This document shows, one piece after another, positions 1-10,223 of a DNA stretch of 29,448 bases (within the stretch, counting starts at the first letter, position 1; each line of letters begins with the position of its first letter). A model generated the notes under the pieces. That model was given only the letters and a program-made list of their open reading frames with translations. It was not told the origin of the DNA and searched no databases. The DNA comes from Daphnia carinata. Taxonomy: Eukaryota; Arthropoda; Branchiopoda; Diplostraca; Daphniidae. The translations under genes and the position numbers were made by a program. Location: the NCBI RefSeq assembly GCF_022539665.2, contig NW_026712554.1, forward strand, positions 1 through 29,448, given 5' to 3'.

Positions 1-745
1 GCGATTCCTAGAGAGCTTTGGTCTCGTAATTCATGGAAAGAGACACTATCCCTCGATGTACAAATTCATCGGGGGATTCTACATTACAAAAAAAATGGCT
101 TTTAAGTTAAAGACAGAAATAAAAAAACAGAAAAACACATACCACCGTGATGTTTAGAAATTCTGTGGCGTCCTGTTATTTGCTCCGTTCACAGTCGACA
201 CCAACAAGGGGCTGTTGTCAAATTATCTGATGAATTTTCATTTCCCCTGTAGCCTACAAAATAAACAACAAAACAAAAATTGAAATTCCAAAATAAAAAC
301 AGAATGTTAAAGTTAGAATAGTTAATATTACCTTTTTTTTTCTTTCTCAACTCTTTTCGTGGCTGCTATAGAAATTCTTTTCATTACCATCAATTATTAA
401 AGTGGAAACTCGCTTAATGAGGATGCAGATCGACGAACTGGTGTGCCTTATTAAAAAAAACAAAGTAAGTTTAAGACTGAAGAGGAATTGGTAGGAATAT
501 GGATTAAAAAGTTTTTTTGTTTTCTCTGTTATGTGAATTTAAATTTGTAATTACCAATAGACGAAAGGAACAATGAAGATGGAGGAGGAGGTGGTGGGGA
601 CTCGTCTTCCGACTCATCACTCAAAATTTGAACGGAAGTTTTTTTTTCAATGAGGTTTTGTTCGGGCTAAACTGCTATTATCAAAAATGTGTTTAACTTT
701 CCTGGCGCTCCTACTGCGTTTTTCCTTCGGATCGAAGAAAAAAGA
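1..745 (-). pseudogene. DUF4806-family gene remnant (copy I, truncated)
   Basis: This is a diverged copy of the exons described for the gene at 10224-11904. By alignment, the exon carrying the start of the DUF4806 region ends at about 78. The following (upstream on the minus strand) exons lie near 147-252, 343-455 and 557-735. Coding is broken: the hairpin-forming stretch near 50-75 has substitutions, indels disturb the frame, and the exon with the poly-proline run stops at about 735. There the sequence jumps to material matching copy II near 14535. The upstream exon with the WFDGEVCWWPP motif and the whole transposase are missing. It is therefore an internally deleted, non-autonomous derivative. 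The downstream part of the gene lies outside the window. Confidence 0.7.
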
Positions 746-1589
746 AAGTCACTTGAAAAAACACCGTGAGAACACCCGCAAAAAAAGAAAATGATTAACC
801 GATCTTGCATAAGCAAATCAATTGCCAAAAAAGTAGTAATAAACGGCAAAGATATGAAGCCGTCAGAAAAAAAGGTTCAAAAACGTGAAAACGAAAAGAA
901 AAGGAAAGAAAAAAAATTAATCTTATCACGCAAAAGCAAAATCTTTTGCCAAAAAGTGATAATAAAAACGGAAAAGCTGTTCAAGCGCCATAAAAAACAG
1001 TTAAAAACTTCGTTGTATAAAGCGCCCTACCATCACTCGCGAAATAAAAGAAACTTAAGTAACGAATAAGGCCAAAAATGATTAATTGATCTTGCATAAG
1101 CAAACATCAATTGCCAAAAAAGTAGTATAAACGGCAAAGATATGAAGCCGCCGGAAAAAAAAGTTTCAAAAATGTGCTTATCACGCAAAAGCAAAATCAT
1201 TTGCCAAAAGAGTGATAAAAAACGGAAAAGCTTTTCAAGCGCCAAAAAAACTGTTAAAAATTTCGTTGTTAAAGCGCACTACCAGCACTCGCGAAAAAAA
1301 AAAGAAATTTAAGTAAAGAATAAGGACAAAAAAAATGAAGAAAGAACTTAAGCATTAGAACGGCCTGAAACAGTTTAAAAAATTGCCAGGCAAAGCCCCT
1401 GCCAAAATCAACAAAAAAGAAAAAGAAAAGAAAAAAATTTAATTAGTAAGACGTAAGTAAAGTCCAGTTGAAAAACCAAAAAGAAAGTGAAAGTTGTGTG
1501 AAGAAAGAAGGCAATTCATTGCATTTGAAAAAGTAGCATAAAAAAATTTCCATATATAATTAAAGGACTAACATAATTATTTCTAATCC
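746..1589. repeat. A-rich non-coding tract with a 287-bp local tandem duplication
   Basis: No gene is seen. The plus strand is extremely A-rich. A segment of about 287 bp starting near 789 (gattaaccgatcttgcataa) is repeated from about 1079 (gattaattgatcttgcataa) with roughly 10% differences. Copies II and III have this segment once, so the duplication is private to copy I. Short open frames on either strand here are low-complexity Lys-rich or Phe-rich shadows. On the minus strand TTTTGGCAA-like words recur, which could be subterminal motifs of the element or simple chance in skewed sequence. Confidence 0.6.
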
Positions 1590-1813
1590 TAGTCGGCCTA
1601 TGTCCCGACTAAGATATTCATCTAACTGAAAGGTCCACTGACCATGGCCAGACAATTGGTTTCACGACGACACTGTGAAACCAATCCCGATACCTGTGCC
1701 CATTGAAGGTGACAAGTCTCAATGCCCTTAAACTTATAGTAACAATGCCAGCACTCGAACCGTTGCCTATCCGTTCCGAGCCTGATACACTGTGTCCGGG
1801 AGCGGCCCAGCAC
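1590..1813. other. Multi-hairpin block, copy I (candidate structured RNA)
   Basis: Five consecutive inverted repeats are visible. At 1590-1611 there is a TAGTCGG/CCGACTA stem with an 8-nt loop. At 1655-1685 there is a perfect 11-bp stem (ATTGGTTTCAC) with a 9-nt loop. At 1701-1724 there is a CATTGA/TCAATG stem. At 1754-1780 there is a CTCG-AAC/GTTCCGAG stem with one bulge. At 1792-1813 there is a GTG-GGG/CCCAGCAC stem carrying a C-A mismatch in this copy. The block is conserved in all three element copies, much better than its flanks. It matches no snRNA, tRNA, 5S rRNA or self-cleaving ribozyme that I recognise. Open frames across it are Cys-containing but have no recognised domain. Confidence 0.5.
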
Positions 1814-1837
1814 TAGTTAAATGAAAAATTGACTTAC

Positions 1838-1853
1838 GGTTTTGCGAATCCAT
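1838..1853 (-). other. Candidate 5' exon end with GTAAGT donor, copy I
   Basis: On the minus strand an ATG is followed after 16 nt by a consensus donor (CC|GTAAGT). The same arrangement occurs in copies II and III, but here one extra A shifts the phase, so the exon would not splice in frame to the DUF4806 exon that fits copy II. The downstream coding exons are deleted in this copy anyway. Confidence 0.3.
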
Positions 1854-1879
1854 TTTTATCCAAAATAGTGGAAGACTAC

Positions 1880-2022
1880 GCAGCTGGCAGAAACACAGCG
1901 GTCCGCTGGGCAGCAACAGAGGGCGCTGGACAGGAACAGAGCGGGCCGCTGGACAGGAACAGAGCGGGCCGCTGACAAACAGGCAGGGAGACGGGAAGGG
2001 CGGGCCGCTGGACAGGATCGAG
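1880..2022. repeat. GC-rich degenerate minisatellite, copy I
   Basis: Imperfect repeats of a unit like gcgggccgctggacaggaac occur, about 22-24 bp each, in otherwise A/T-rich DNA. This is the diverged counterpart of the sharper 23-bp repeat at 15468. Minus-strand open frames here (1767-2132, 1876-2070) are translations of the repeat (Ser/Gly/Pro/Cys-rich) and are not regarded as genes. Confidence 0.7.
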
Positions 2023-2638
2023 AGAAGCACTTTTACAGCACTGAAAGTATTCCGGAACGGCACAGCACACAGAGTAAGAGAAGCACTAATAGAAGCACTG
2101 TTAACGAAGAAAGTCACAAACGCCAAATTCACTATTTAGTTTAGTTTTTGGTTAGTTTGCACGGAAACGCAGACCAGACACAGCACAAACAATAACCTGT
2201 TCCGTCAACAACTAAACGACGACTGGCAAAAACGCTGAATCAGCATGCGAAAATTTGGAAAGTCAGAACTACCATTTTTTATTATTTCAGCTCTCTTTCC
2301 CTAAACACCAGGGAATGGTTACATCTAAAATACCCTTTTATATAATAACTTTGATTATTGAAGCTTGAGTATTGCGTTTTTTTACAAGTATATAGTTTAA
2401 ACATTATTGTAAGTTTTTAAAGCCCGTTTAAATAATAATTTTGAATTATTTAAAAAACAGCAAAAAAATCTGGCACACATTGTGTTACTAATGCTTAATG
2501 CTAAATTCCAATTCAGTTGACGTCTGCTCGAGTGAGACACCAGAATCAGGCAAGTTTACATTTACTGTAGTTTATTTTGGTTAATATTACATTTTTTCTT
2601 ATATTTAGATATCAGAGATCGACAATTTATACTTAGAG
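2023..2638. other. A/T-rich spacer, no gene seen
   Basis: This spacer is diverged from its counterpart at about 15671-16318. It contains no ORF of note and no recognised element end. Similarity to copy II rises sharply at about 2680, which marks a likely recombination or conversion boundary. Confidence 0.5.
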
Positions 2639-2740
2639 ATGAATGGGATTATTTACCACTACTATCTTCCAAATGATGAAGAAGTTCACTTCAGAATTGT
2701 CATTGAAAAAGTATTTTTAAACATTGTGCATTATTTGGAG
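2639..2740 (+). other. Possible small exon of unknown gene, copy I
   Basis: An ATG-started frame of 34 codons (begins MNGIIYHYYLPNDEEVHF) runs into a GTAACG donor-like site. The copy at 16319-16420 keeps the frame with a few replacements (HYY to NCS, V to A). I do not recognise the peptide; it does not look like transportin or the RFX-like gene that follow. It may be a chance frame. Confidence 0.25.
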
Positions 2741-3061
2741 GTAACGTTCCATTCAATATGCCTGTATTAATATCATTTTAAAATACCTTTTAAAGCTGTT
2801 TGGTTTAATTAGGGCCCAAAAGATATTTTGTATTCCTATTATTGATGTTGTGGCTCCCGAGCCAAAATAATCCCAAAATGAAGCAGAAATTTGCACTCCA
2901 CACAATTGGTGAGTTCAACGAACAGTTTCATTAACATATACGTTTCAGTAAATACTTACTTGTTCTTTTTTAAGGTATCGATGGGATTCTTGGTGGTAAA
3001 TGGTTACCTAATATTCCTCGTTTTCATCAAACAACTCAAACAATTCTTGGAACAACTCAAA

Positions 3062-3346
3062 CAACCACACGATCACTGTGTAAAACCGCTAATGACTGAG
3101 GTTGCTACAATTAATAAAAAATTTCTCTAGTTTTATCCTTTAAATTTTTAAAATATTCTACAGTTGCTGAAACGGATCCTGAATGGCAACAAGCAAGTTA
3201 AACAGGCAGCTTGTTCAGCTTTTTCCACTCTTGAGGAAGAAGCATGCACAGAATTAGTACCTTACTTGGGCTTTATTCTGGAAACGGTTGTCTACGCTTT
3301 TAGCAAATATCAGCATAAGAACTTACTGATTATTTACGGCGCTATC
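3062..3346 (+). pseudogene. Transportin (karyopherin beta-2) exon fragments, copy I
   Basis: Transportin is a HEAT-repeat nuclear import receptor. Two exon pieces are visible. The first encodes QPHDHCVKPLMTE (3062-3100). A 63-nt intron-like gap (GT at 3101, ctacag ending 3163) follows. The second encodes [20 protein letters not shown] and continues with [14 protein letters not shown] and [11 protein letters not shown] up to about 3346. Joined, these match a conserved internal HEAT-repeat stretch of transportin-1. Upstream and downstream sequence leaves the family abruptly; after about 3346 the frame becomes Lys-rich and stops at 3409. Only about 75 residues of a roughly 890-residue protein are present, so this is a captured fragment, not a gene. 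The family call is firm; the exact paralogue is not. Confidence 0.75.
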
Positions 3347-3405
3347 CGCTATCCGATTTCAGCTAGAAAAAGAAAGAAAAACGTTAAAAAAAGGAATTTT
3401 AGGCC

Positions 3406-4849
3406 ATGACCATGGACACCCCGACTTCTTTCATTACAGAGGCCAGTAGCGTCAGCAACGATTCGGCTTTTGTATCGCCGCTCAATACGCCGGTATCGGT
3501 TAACCGATCGCGCCATAATTCAGCCTCTAATCTGCTGGTCAATCGAGTTCGTCACTGATCCGGAGCCTCAATTACAGTCCGTCACGCGCCATATGCAACG
3601 CCTTCTCTGATGAATCACGGTCAAGATGGACTGTTTAATGCCTCTGTGCGCTCACGTCACAGTTCCTGTGGATCACCTTCATTGCTTCGATCCGCGCCTC
3701 TGTCGCTTCTCGTTCAATCCTTCCCGCAACAGGTAAAAAAAACAAAACACGTTTATTCATATATGACGTCATACCTAAAATTGCTCCCCCACATATTAGA
3801 CGGAACCAAGAGGAAGTGAGCGCATCTGCCAAGATTTGCGTCAACGCCATGTTTCGGCCAGCGTAGTTCTGGGTTTGAGTCCTCACCAAATATCCGCTTC
3901 CGGCCTAGTCCAGACCACGCTTAACAATGCTGTGCCACATCTATGGGGTAGCTACCCACTTGCCCAAGAGATCGAGGGTCTTCTAGATTCAGCTCCGAGC
4001 ATTGTCAATCGCTGACTCGGTCATGAATCGCTCACAGTCTGTCCCGCCTCACCACATGTTCCAGCAATTCCAGTCTCAAGGTATCACCAGATATGAAACT
4101 GATCGCAACCCAACTGTAAGTCATGTCTCATACGGTCGTATGGTAGTTGGACAAGGCTATGCGACCGCGTCGCAACCCAGCACGCCCTTCGCTTGCGGCA
4201 GCAGGAATTTCACGTACAACGCATCCGCCATCAGCAGCCCGTACAGCTACACGGCCACGCCCGTACCCGCCGAATGGAACGATTTCAATTCGAATGCCAA
4301 CAATGGTGAAATCAAATCAAAGAGAATTGTATTTTTTTTTACGTAACTGATCCTCTTGTACCCAAAGGCGATGCAGGAACGGAGGGCTTCGTTCAACTCG
4401 ATGCTGCCCAACAGGAGTTGGAAAACTTCCACGAGATCATTAGCGAAGTCTACGCCAACAATCATCAGGAATTGGCTCCGTGCCTCGATGGATTGGGTGC
4501 GGAAGCTTTACAAGATCCTTCTTCCGCCAATTTTTCCCAAATTAATTTTCAAGGATCTAATTCTGGTACGTTTATCTGACCTTCTTTGGATTGGAAGTGT
4601 TATTGTAATTAATTTATTTTGAATGCAGCCGTAACCAATATGGATTCCGATCTTTCGTTCAGTTGTTCGGACAATGGCGATGGCTACCCTTTGTCGGAGT
4701 TGAGCGATTCCGTGACACTACCGGGATTGTTGGATCCAGAAGATTTGGCCGCAACTCTGGTAGCTTTGAAAGAAGCTCCCGAATTGAATCGACTGGTCCA
4801 GGATGTGGCCGATGGGCAGCAGTCTGTCGCTTTACCACAAGGCATGTGA
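3406..4849 (+). pseudogene. C-terminal part of an RFX7-like transcription factor (tentative), copy I
   Basis: Four exons can be traced: 3406-3732, 3800-4305, 4368-4565 and 4629-4849, with introns of about 62-67 nt bounded by GT and AG and phases that join cleanly. The product is Ser/Pro/Asn/Gln-rich with RSRHNS, RSRHSS and RSQSVPPH motifs. It ends in an acidic stretch (LLDPEDLAATLVALKEAPEL) and PQGM-stop. This resembles the C-terminal regulatory half of RFX7-type winged-helix factors; no DNA-binding domain is present, so the name is a guess. The copy is dead: exon 1 has an in-frame TGA (after VNRVRH) shared with the second copy, and exon 2 has a private 4-nt insertion near 4010 that shifts the frame. 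Exon 1 keeps an AG acceptor just before its first codons. Confidence 0.55.
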
Positions 4850-5310
4850 ATCAACGCACCTATACTGAAGATCCCCTAGTCCAGTCAGCCGCTCTCTCTC
4901 CTGCTCAACTCTTGATTTACTCTTTTTTTCATTCTCTATATTTTTAATGAGTTTAATCCATTGCATCCCAACGCATTGAAAAAAGAAACTAAAAAAGCAA
5001 CTAATTCTTACAGTAATAATACTAACTTAACAATTATTATTTTGTCAATAAATTAACAGGCTAGTATGCAGCAATCCGATCAAAAACAATGTGTTACGTA
5101 ATGTGTTTAACATTTTATGATGTCATTTGCCGTGGTCTAATTTTTAATAAAAAAATTTTTTCTACGAGAGTTCAATTTTATAACGGACATTTTTATTACA
5201 TTATATATTAAATCCTTTTCGAAAACGATTTAAAACATGGTTTAAATGTTTTTTAACAACGTTTATTTAGAAAAAAGAAAAAATATTTGAACTCCTATTT
5301 GCTGTTGTAG
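4850..5310. other. A/T-rich 3' flank of the captured gene, no gene seen
   Basis: It contains an AATAAA (about 5048-5053) and T/A-rich runs, consistent with 3' untranslated or intergenic DNA captured along with the exons. It is almost identical to 18528-18990. Confidence 0.5.
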
Positions 5311-5450
5311 GGACGTCCTCAGGATCTTGTTTTGGAACCTCCACCGGGCTTCAAATTCTAATAGCCGACGGACATCCATGGAACAACCCGATATGGCACA
5401 GGATATCTAACGGATGTTCGGATCCCAGTCGGACATCCGACGGCAGAGAT
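5311..5450. repeat. Left inverted arm, GGACATCC-type repeats, copy I
   Basis: GC-richer DNA with repeated near-palindromic words (gacggacatcc, cggatgttcgg, gtcggacatccgac, ggatatc). Read outward from the satellite, the right arm (9889-10052) has the same kind of motifs in the opposite orientation, though the two arms are not alignable base by base over their length. Confidence 0.6.
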
Positions 5451-5464
5451 GTGCTATGTGGGTA
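5451..5464 (+). repeat. 14-bp inverted repeat, left side of array 1
   Basis: GTGCTATGTGGGTA is the exact reverse complement of 9875-9888, on the other side of the satellite array. The same pair flanks array 2. Confidence 0.85.
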
Positions 5465-8400
5465 ACTATTTAAATCAAATATACTTGTAATTGTAGTGAA
5501 CTATGTGTGTAAAATTCTAATGATTTCATTATGCCGATTCAAAGTAAGCAAGCATAGCCAAATACCGAATGTTCGAAGAACCAAGGTTTATCATGTTTTC
5601 TAAACGCCAGCTGGTGGTTGAGTTTTTACATTGGTTGTTCGCCAAACGCGATGGTTACCAGTCCAATATCCTTAACTATTTAAATCAAATATACTTGTAA
5701 TTGTAGTGAACTATGTGTGTAAAATTCTAATGATTTCATTAAACACAGTCATTTTCGCATTGAAATCGTAAAAATTAATAAAATTCGTCAAAAACAGGTT
5801 GCCGATTCAAAGTAAGCAAGCATAGCCAAATACCGAATGTTCGAAGAACCAAGGTTTATCATGTTTTCTAAACGCCAGCTGGTGGTTGAGTTTTTACATT
5901 GGTTGTTCGCCAAACGCGATGGTTACCAGTCCAATATCCTTAACTATTTAAATCAAATATACTTGTAATTGTAGTGAACTATGTGTGTAAAATTCTAATG
6001 ATTTCATTAAACACAGTCATTTTCGCATTGAAATCGTAAAAATTAATAAAATTCGTCAAAAACAGGTTGCCGATTCAAAGTTAAAAAGCATAGCCAAATA
6101 ACGAATGTTCGAAGAACCAAGGTTTATCATGTTTTACTAAACGCCAGCTGGTGGTGAGTTTTTACATTGGTTGTTCGCCAAACGCGATGGTTACCAGTCC
6201 AATATCCTTAACTATTTAAATCAAATGTACTTGTAATTGTAGTGAACTATGTGTGTAAAATTCTAATGATTTCATTAAACACAGTCATTTTCGCATTGAA
6301 ATCGTAAAAATTAATAAAATTCGTCAAAAACAGGTTGCCGATTCAAAGTTAAAAAAGCATAGCCAAATTAATTGTAGTGAACTATGTGTGTAAAATTCTA
6401 ATGATTTCATTAAACACAGTCATTTTCGCATTGAAATCATAAAAATTAATAAAATTCGTCAAAAACAGGTTGCCGATTCAAAGTTAAAAAGCATAGCCAA
6501 ATAACGAATATTCGAAGAACCAAGGTTTATCATGTTTTACTTAACGCCAGCTGGTGGTGAGTTTTTACATTGGTTGTTCGCCAAACGCGATGGTTACCAG
6601 TCCAATATCCTTAACTATTTAAATCAAATGTACTTGTAATTGTAGTGAACTATGTGTGTAAAATTCTAATGATTTCATTAAACACAGTCATTTTCGCATT
6701 GAAATCATAAAAATTAATAAAATTCGTCAAAAACAGGTTGCCGATTCAAAGTTAAAAAGCATAGCCAAATAACGAATATTCGAAGAACCAAGGTTTATCA
6801 TGTTTTACTTAACGCCAGCTGGTGGTGAGTTTTTACATTGGTTGTTCGCCAAACGCGATGGTTACCAGTCCAATATCCTTAACTATTTAAATCAAATGTA
6901 CTTGTAATTGTAGTGAACTATGTGTGTAAAATTCTAATGATTTCATTAAACACAGTCATTTTCGCATTGAAATCATAAAAATTAATAAAATTCGTCAAAA
7001 ACAGGTTGCCGATTCAAAGTTAAAAAGCATAGCCAAATAACGAATATTCGAAGAACCAAGGTTTATCATGTTTTACTTAACGCCAGCTGGTGGTGAGTTT
7101 TTACATTGGTTGTTCGCCAAACGCGATGGTTACCAGTCCAATATCCTTAACTATTTAAATCAAATGTACTTGTAATTGTAGTGAACTATGTGTGTAAAAT
7201 TCTAATGATTTCATTAAACACAGTCATTTTCGCATTGAAATCATAAAAATTAATAAAATTCGTCAAAAACAGGTTGCCGATTCAAAGTTAAAAAGCATAG
7301 CCAAATAACGAATATTCGAAGAACCAAGGTTTATCATGTTTTACTTAACGCCAGCTGGTGGTGAGTTTTTACATTGGTTGTTCGCCAAACGCGATGGTTA
7401 CCAGTCCAATATCCTTAACTATTTAAATCAAATGTACTTGTAATTGTAGTGAACTATGTGTGTAAAATTCTAATGATTTCATTAAACACAGTCATTTTCG
7501 CATTGAAATCATAAAAATTAATAAAATTCGTCAAAAACAGGTTGCCGATTCAAAGTTAAAAAGCATAGCCAAATAACGAATATTCGAAGAACCAAGGTTT
7601 ATCATGTTTTACTTAACGCCAGCTGGTGGTGAGTTTTTACATTGGTTGTTCGCCAAACGCGATGGTTACCAGTCCAATATCCTTAACTATTTAAATCAAA
7701 TGTACTTGTAATTGTAGTGAACTATGTGTGTAAAATTCTAATGATTTCATTAAACACAGTCATTTTCGCATTGAAATCATAAAAATTAATAAAATTCGTC
7801 AAAAACAGGTTGCCGATTCAAAGTTAAAAAGCATAGCCAAATAACGAATATTCGAAGAACCAAGGTTTATCATGTTTTACTTAACGCCAGCTGGTGGTGA
7901 GTTTTTACATTGGTTGTTCGCCAAACGCGATGGTTACCAGTCCAATATCCTTAACTATTTAAATCAAATGTACTTGTAATTGTAGTGAACTATGTGTGTA
8001 AAATTCTAATGATTTCATTAAACACAGTCATTTTCGCATTGAAATCATAAAAATTAATAAAATTCGTCAAAAACAGGTTGCCGATTCAAAGTTAAAAAGC
8101 ATAGCCAAATAACGAATATTCGAAGAACCAAGGTTTATCATGTTTTACTTAACGCCAGCTGGTGGTGAGTTTTTACATTGGTTGTTCGCCAAACGCGATG
8201 GTTACCAGTCCAATATCCTTAACTATTTAAATCAAATGTACTTGTAATTGTAGTGAACTATGTGTGTAAAATTCTAATGATTTCATTAAACACAGTCATT
8301 TTCGCATTGAAATCATAAAAATTAATAAAATTCGTCAAAAACAGGTTGCCGATTCAAAGTTAAAAAGCATAGCCAAATAACGAATATTCGAAGAACCAAG

Positions 8401-9874
8401 GTTTATCATGTTTTACTTAACGCCAGCTGGTGGTGAGTTTTTACATTGGTTGTTCGCCAAACGCGATGGTTACCAGTCCAATATCCTTAACTATTTAAAT
8501 CAAATGTACTTGTAATTGTAGTGAACTATGTGTGTAAAATTCTAATGATTTCATTAAACACAGTCATTTTCGCATTGAAATCATAAAAATTAATAAAATT
8601 CGTCAAAAACAGGTTGCCGATTCAAAGTTAAAAAGCATAGCCAAATAACGAATATTCGAAGAACCAAGGTTTATCATGTTTTACTTAACGCCAGCTGGTG
8701 GTGAGTTTTTACATTGGTTGTTCGCCAAACGCGATGGTTACCAGTCCAATATCCTTAACTATTTAAATCAAATGTACTTGTAATTGTAGTGAACTATGTG
8801 TGTAAAATTCTAATGATTTCATTAAACACAGTCATTTTCGCATTGAAATCATAAAAATTAATAAAATTCGTCAAAAACAGGTTGCCGATTCAAAGTTAAA
8901 AAGCATAGCCAAATAACGAATATTCGAAGAACCAAGGTTTATCATGTTTTACTTAACGCCAGCTGGTGGTGAGTTTTTACATTGGTTGTTCGCCAAACGC
9001 GATGGTTACCAGTCCAATATCCTTAACTATTTAAATCAAATGTACTTGTAATTGTAGTGAACTATGTGTGTAAAATTCTAATGATTTCATTAAACACAGT
9101 CATTTTCGCATTGAAATCATAAAAATTAATAAAATTCGTCAAAAACAGGTTGCCGATTCAAAGTTAAAAAGCATAGCCAAATAACGAATATTCGAAGAAC
9201 CAAGGTTTATCATGTTTTACTTAACGCCAGCTGGTGGTGAGTTTTTACATTGGTTGTTCGCCAAACGCGATGGTTACCAGTCCAATATCCTTAACTATTT
9301 AAATCAAATGTACTTGTAATTGTAGTGAACTATGTGTGTAAAATTCTAATGATTTCATTAAACACAGTCATTTTCGCATTGAAATCATAAAAATTAATAA
9401 AATTCGTCAAAAACAGGTTGCCGATTCAAAGTTAAAAAGCATAGCCAAATAACGAATATTCGAAGAACCAAGGTTTATCATGTTTTACTTAACGCCAGCT
9501 GGTGGTGAGTTTTTACATTGGTTGTTCGCCAAACGCGATGGTTACCAGTCCAATATCCTTAACTATTTAAATCAAATGTACTTGTAATTGTAGTGAACTA
9601 TGTGTGTAAAATTCTAATGATTTCATTAAACACAGTCATTTTCGCATTGAAATCATAAAAATTAATAAAATTCGTCAAAAACAGGTTGCCGATTCAAAGT
9701 TAAAAAGCATAGCCAAATAACGAATATTCGAAGAACCAAGGTTTATCATGTTTTACTTAACGCCAGCTGGTGGTGAGTTTTTACATTGGTTGTTCGCCAA
9801 ACGCGATGGTTACCAGTCCAATATCCTTAACTATTTAAATCAAATGTACTTGTAATTGTAGTTTACCAGTCCAA
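5462..9874. repeat. Satellite array 1, 268-bp monomers (~16 copies)
   Basis: The word ttaactattt recurs at 5672, 5940, 6208, 6611 and then every 268 bp to 9827. The first monomer is short by about 58 bp. A partial extra piece of 135 bp lies within 6208-6610. The last monomer is interrupted after tacttgtaattgtag and keeps only its terminal taccagtccaata. The three leftmost monomers carry shared variants (gtaagcaagc, accgaatgttcg, ggtggttgag, atatacttg). From about 6411 rightwards the monomers look identical. Monomers contain small palindromes (cgaatattcg, ccagctgg) and no long open frame. Confidence 0.95.
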
Positions 9875-9888
9875 TACCCACATAGCAC
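9875..9888 (-). repeat. 14-bp inverted repeat, right side of array 1
   Basis: TACCCACATAGCAC is the exact inverted partner of 5451-5464. Confidence 0.85.
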
Positions 9889-10052
9889 AATTCGGTCCCA
9901 CGGACATCCGTGGTATATCCTAGTTGGATAACGGCGACATCTTACGGACATCCGTGGAACTGCCTGACCTCCGAGTTGGATGTCCTTCGGATCTCGACTG
10001 AATATTGGAAGACCTCCCGAGAATATGCCGATTGATATCCGAGGGACGTCCT
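9889..10052. repeat. Right inverted arm, GGACATCC-type repeats, copy I
   Basis: It contains cacggacatccgtgg twice, ttggatgtcc, gatatccgagggacgtcc and similar words. It is near-identical to 24784-24947. Open frames crossing it on the minus strand are not considered genes. Confidence 0.6.
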
Positions 10053-10223
10053 GCTGGGCGGGAAAAGGACATGCTCTGAACATGTGAGAATTATGTTAAT
10101 ACCTTTTTTTAAGCATTTCTGGCTACCGTAAAAAAATGAATAATAAATAATATAACACAAATTATGGTGAGAAATTTCTTTGTATTCACATTTGCCACAA
10201 CATACAACACGTAACTGTCAAGT

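Noticed and set aside
213-240. CTGATGA word, possible hammerhead ribozyme core
   Set aside because: The matching GAAA core and stems are missing, and copy II has CTGAAGA at this place.
791-1069. 92-codon Lys-rich plus-strand ORF
   Set aside because: It is the A-rich tract read in one frame, broken in the other copies, with no domain.
1622-1813. Small Cys-containing protein (CWHCYYKFKGIETC) on the minus strand, also in copies II and III
   Set aside because: The ends of the frame differ among copies, and a frame shift occurs within the long hairpin in copy III. The hairpin pattern explains conservation better.
1767-2132. Minus-strand Ser/Pro/Cys-rich ORF (and its relatives at 1876-2070 and 29007-29258)
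   Set aside because: These are translations of the GC-rich minisatellite; the frame is not kept between copies.
5462-9874. CRISPR-like regular array
   Set aside because: The whole 268-bp unit repeats without unique spacers, in a eukaryotic context; it is satellite DNA.
9835-10160. Minus-strand ORFs over the right inverted arm
   Set aside because: They cross satellite and GGACATCC repeats and match no family. Their conservation in copy II only reflects recent duplication.
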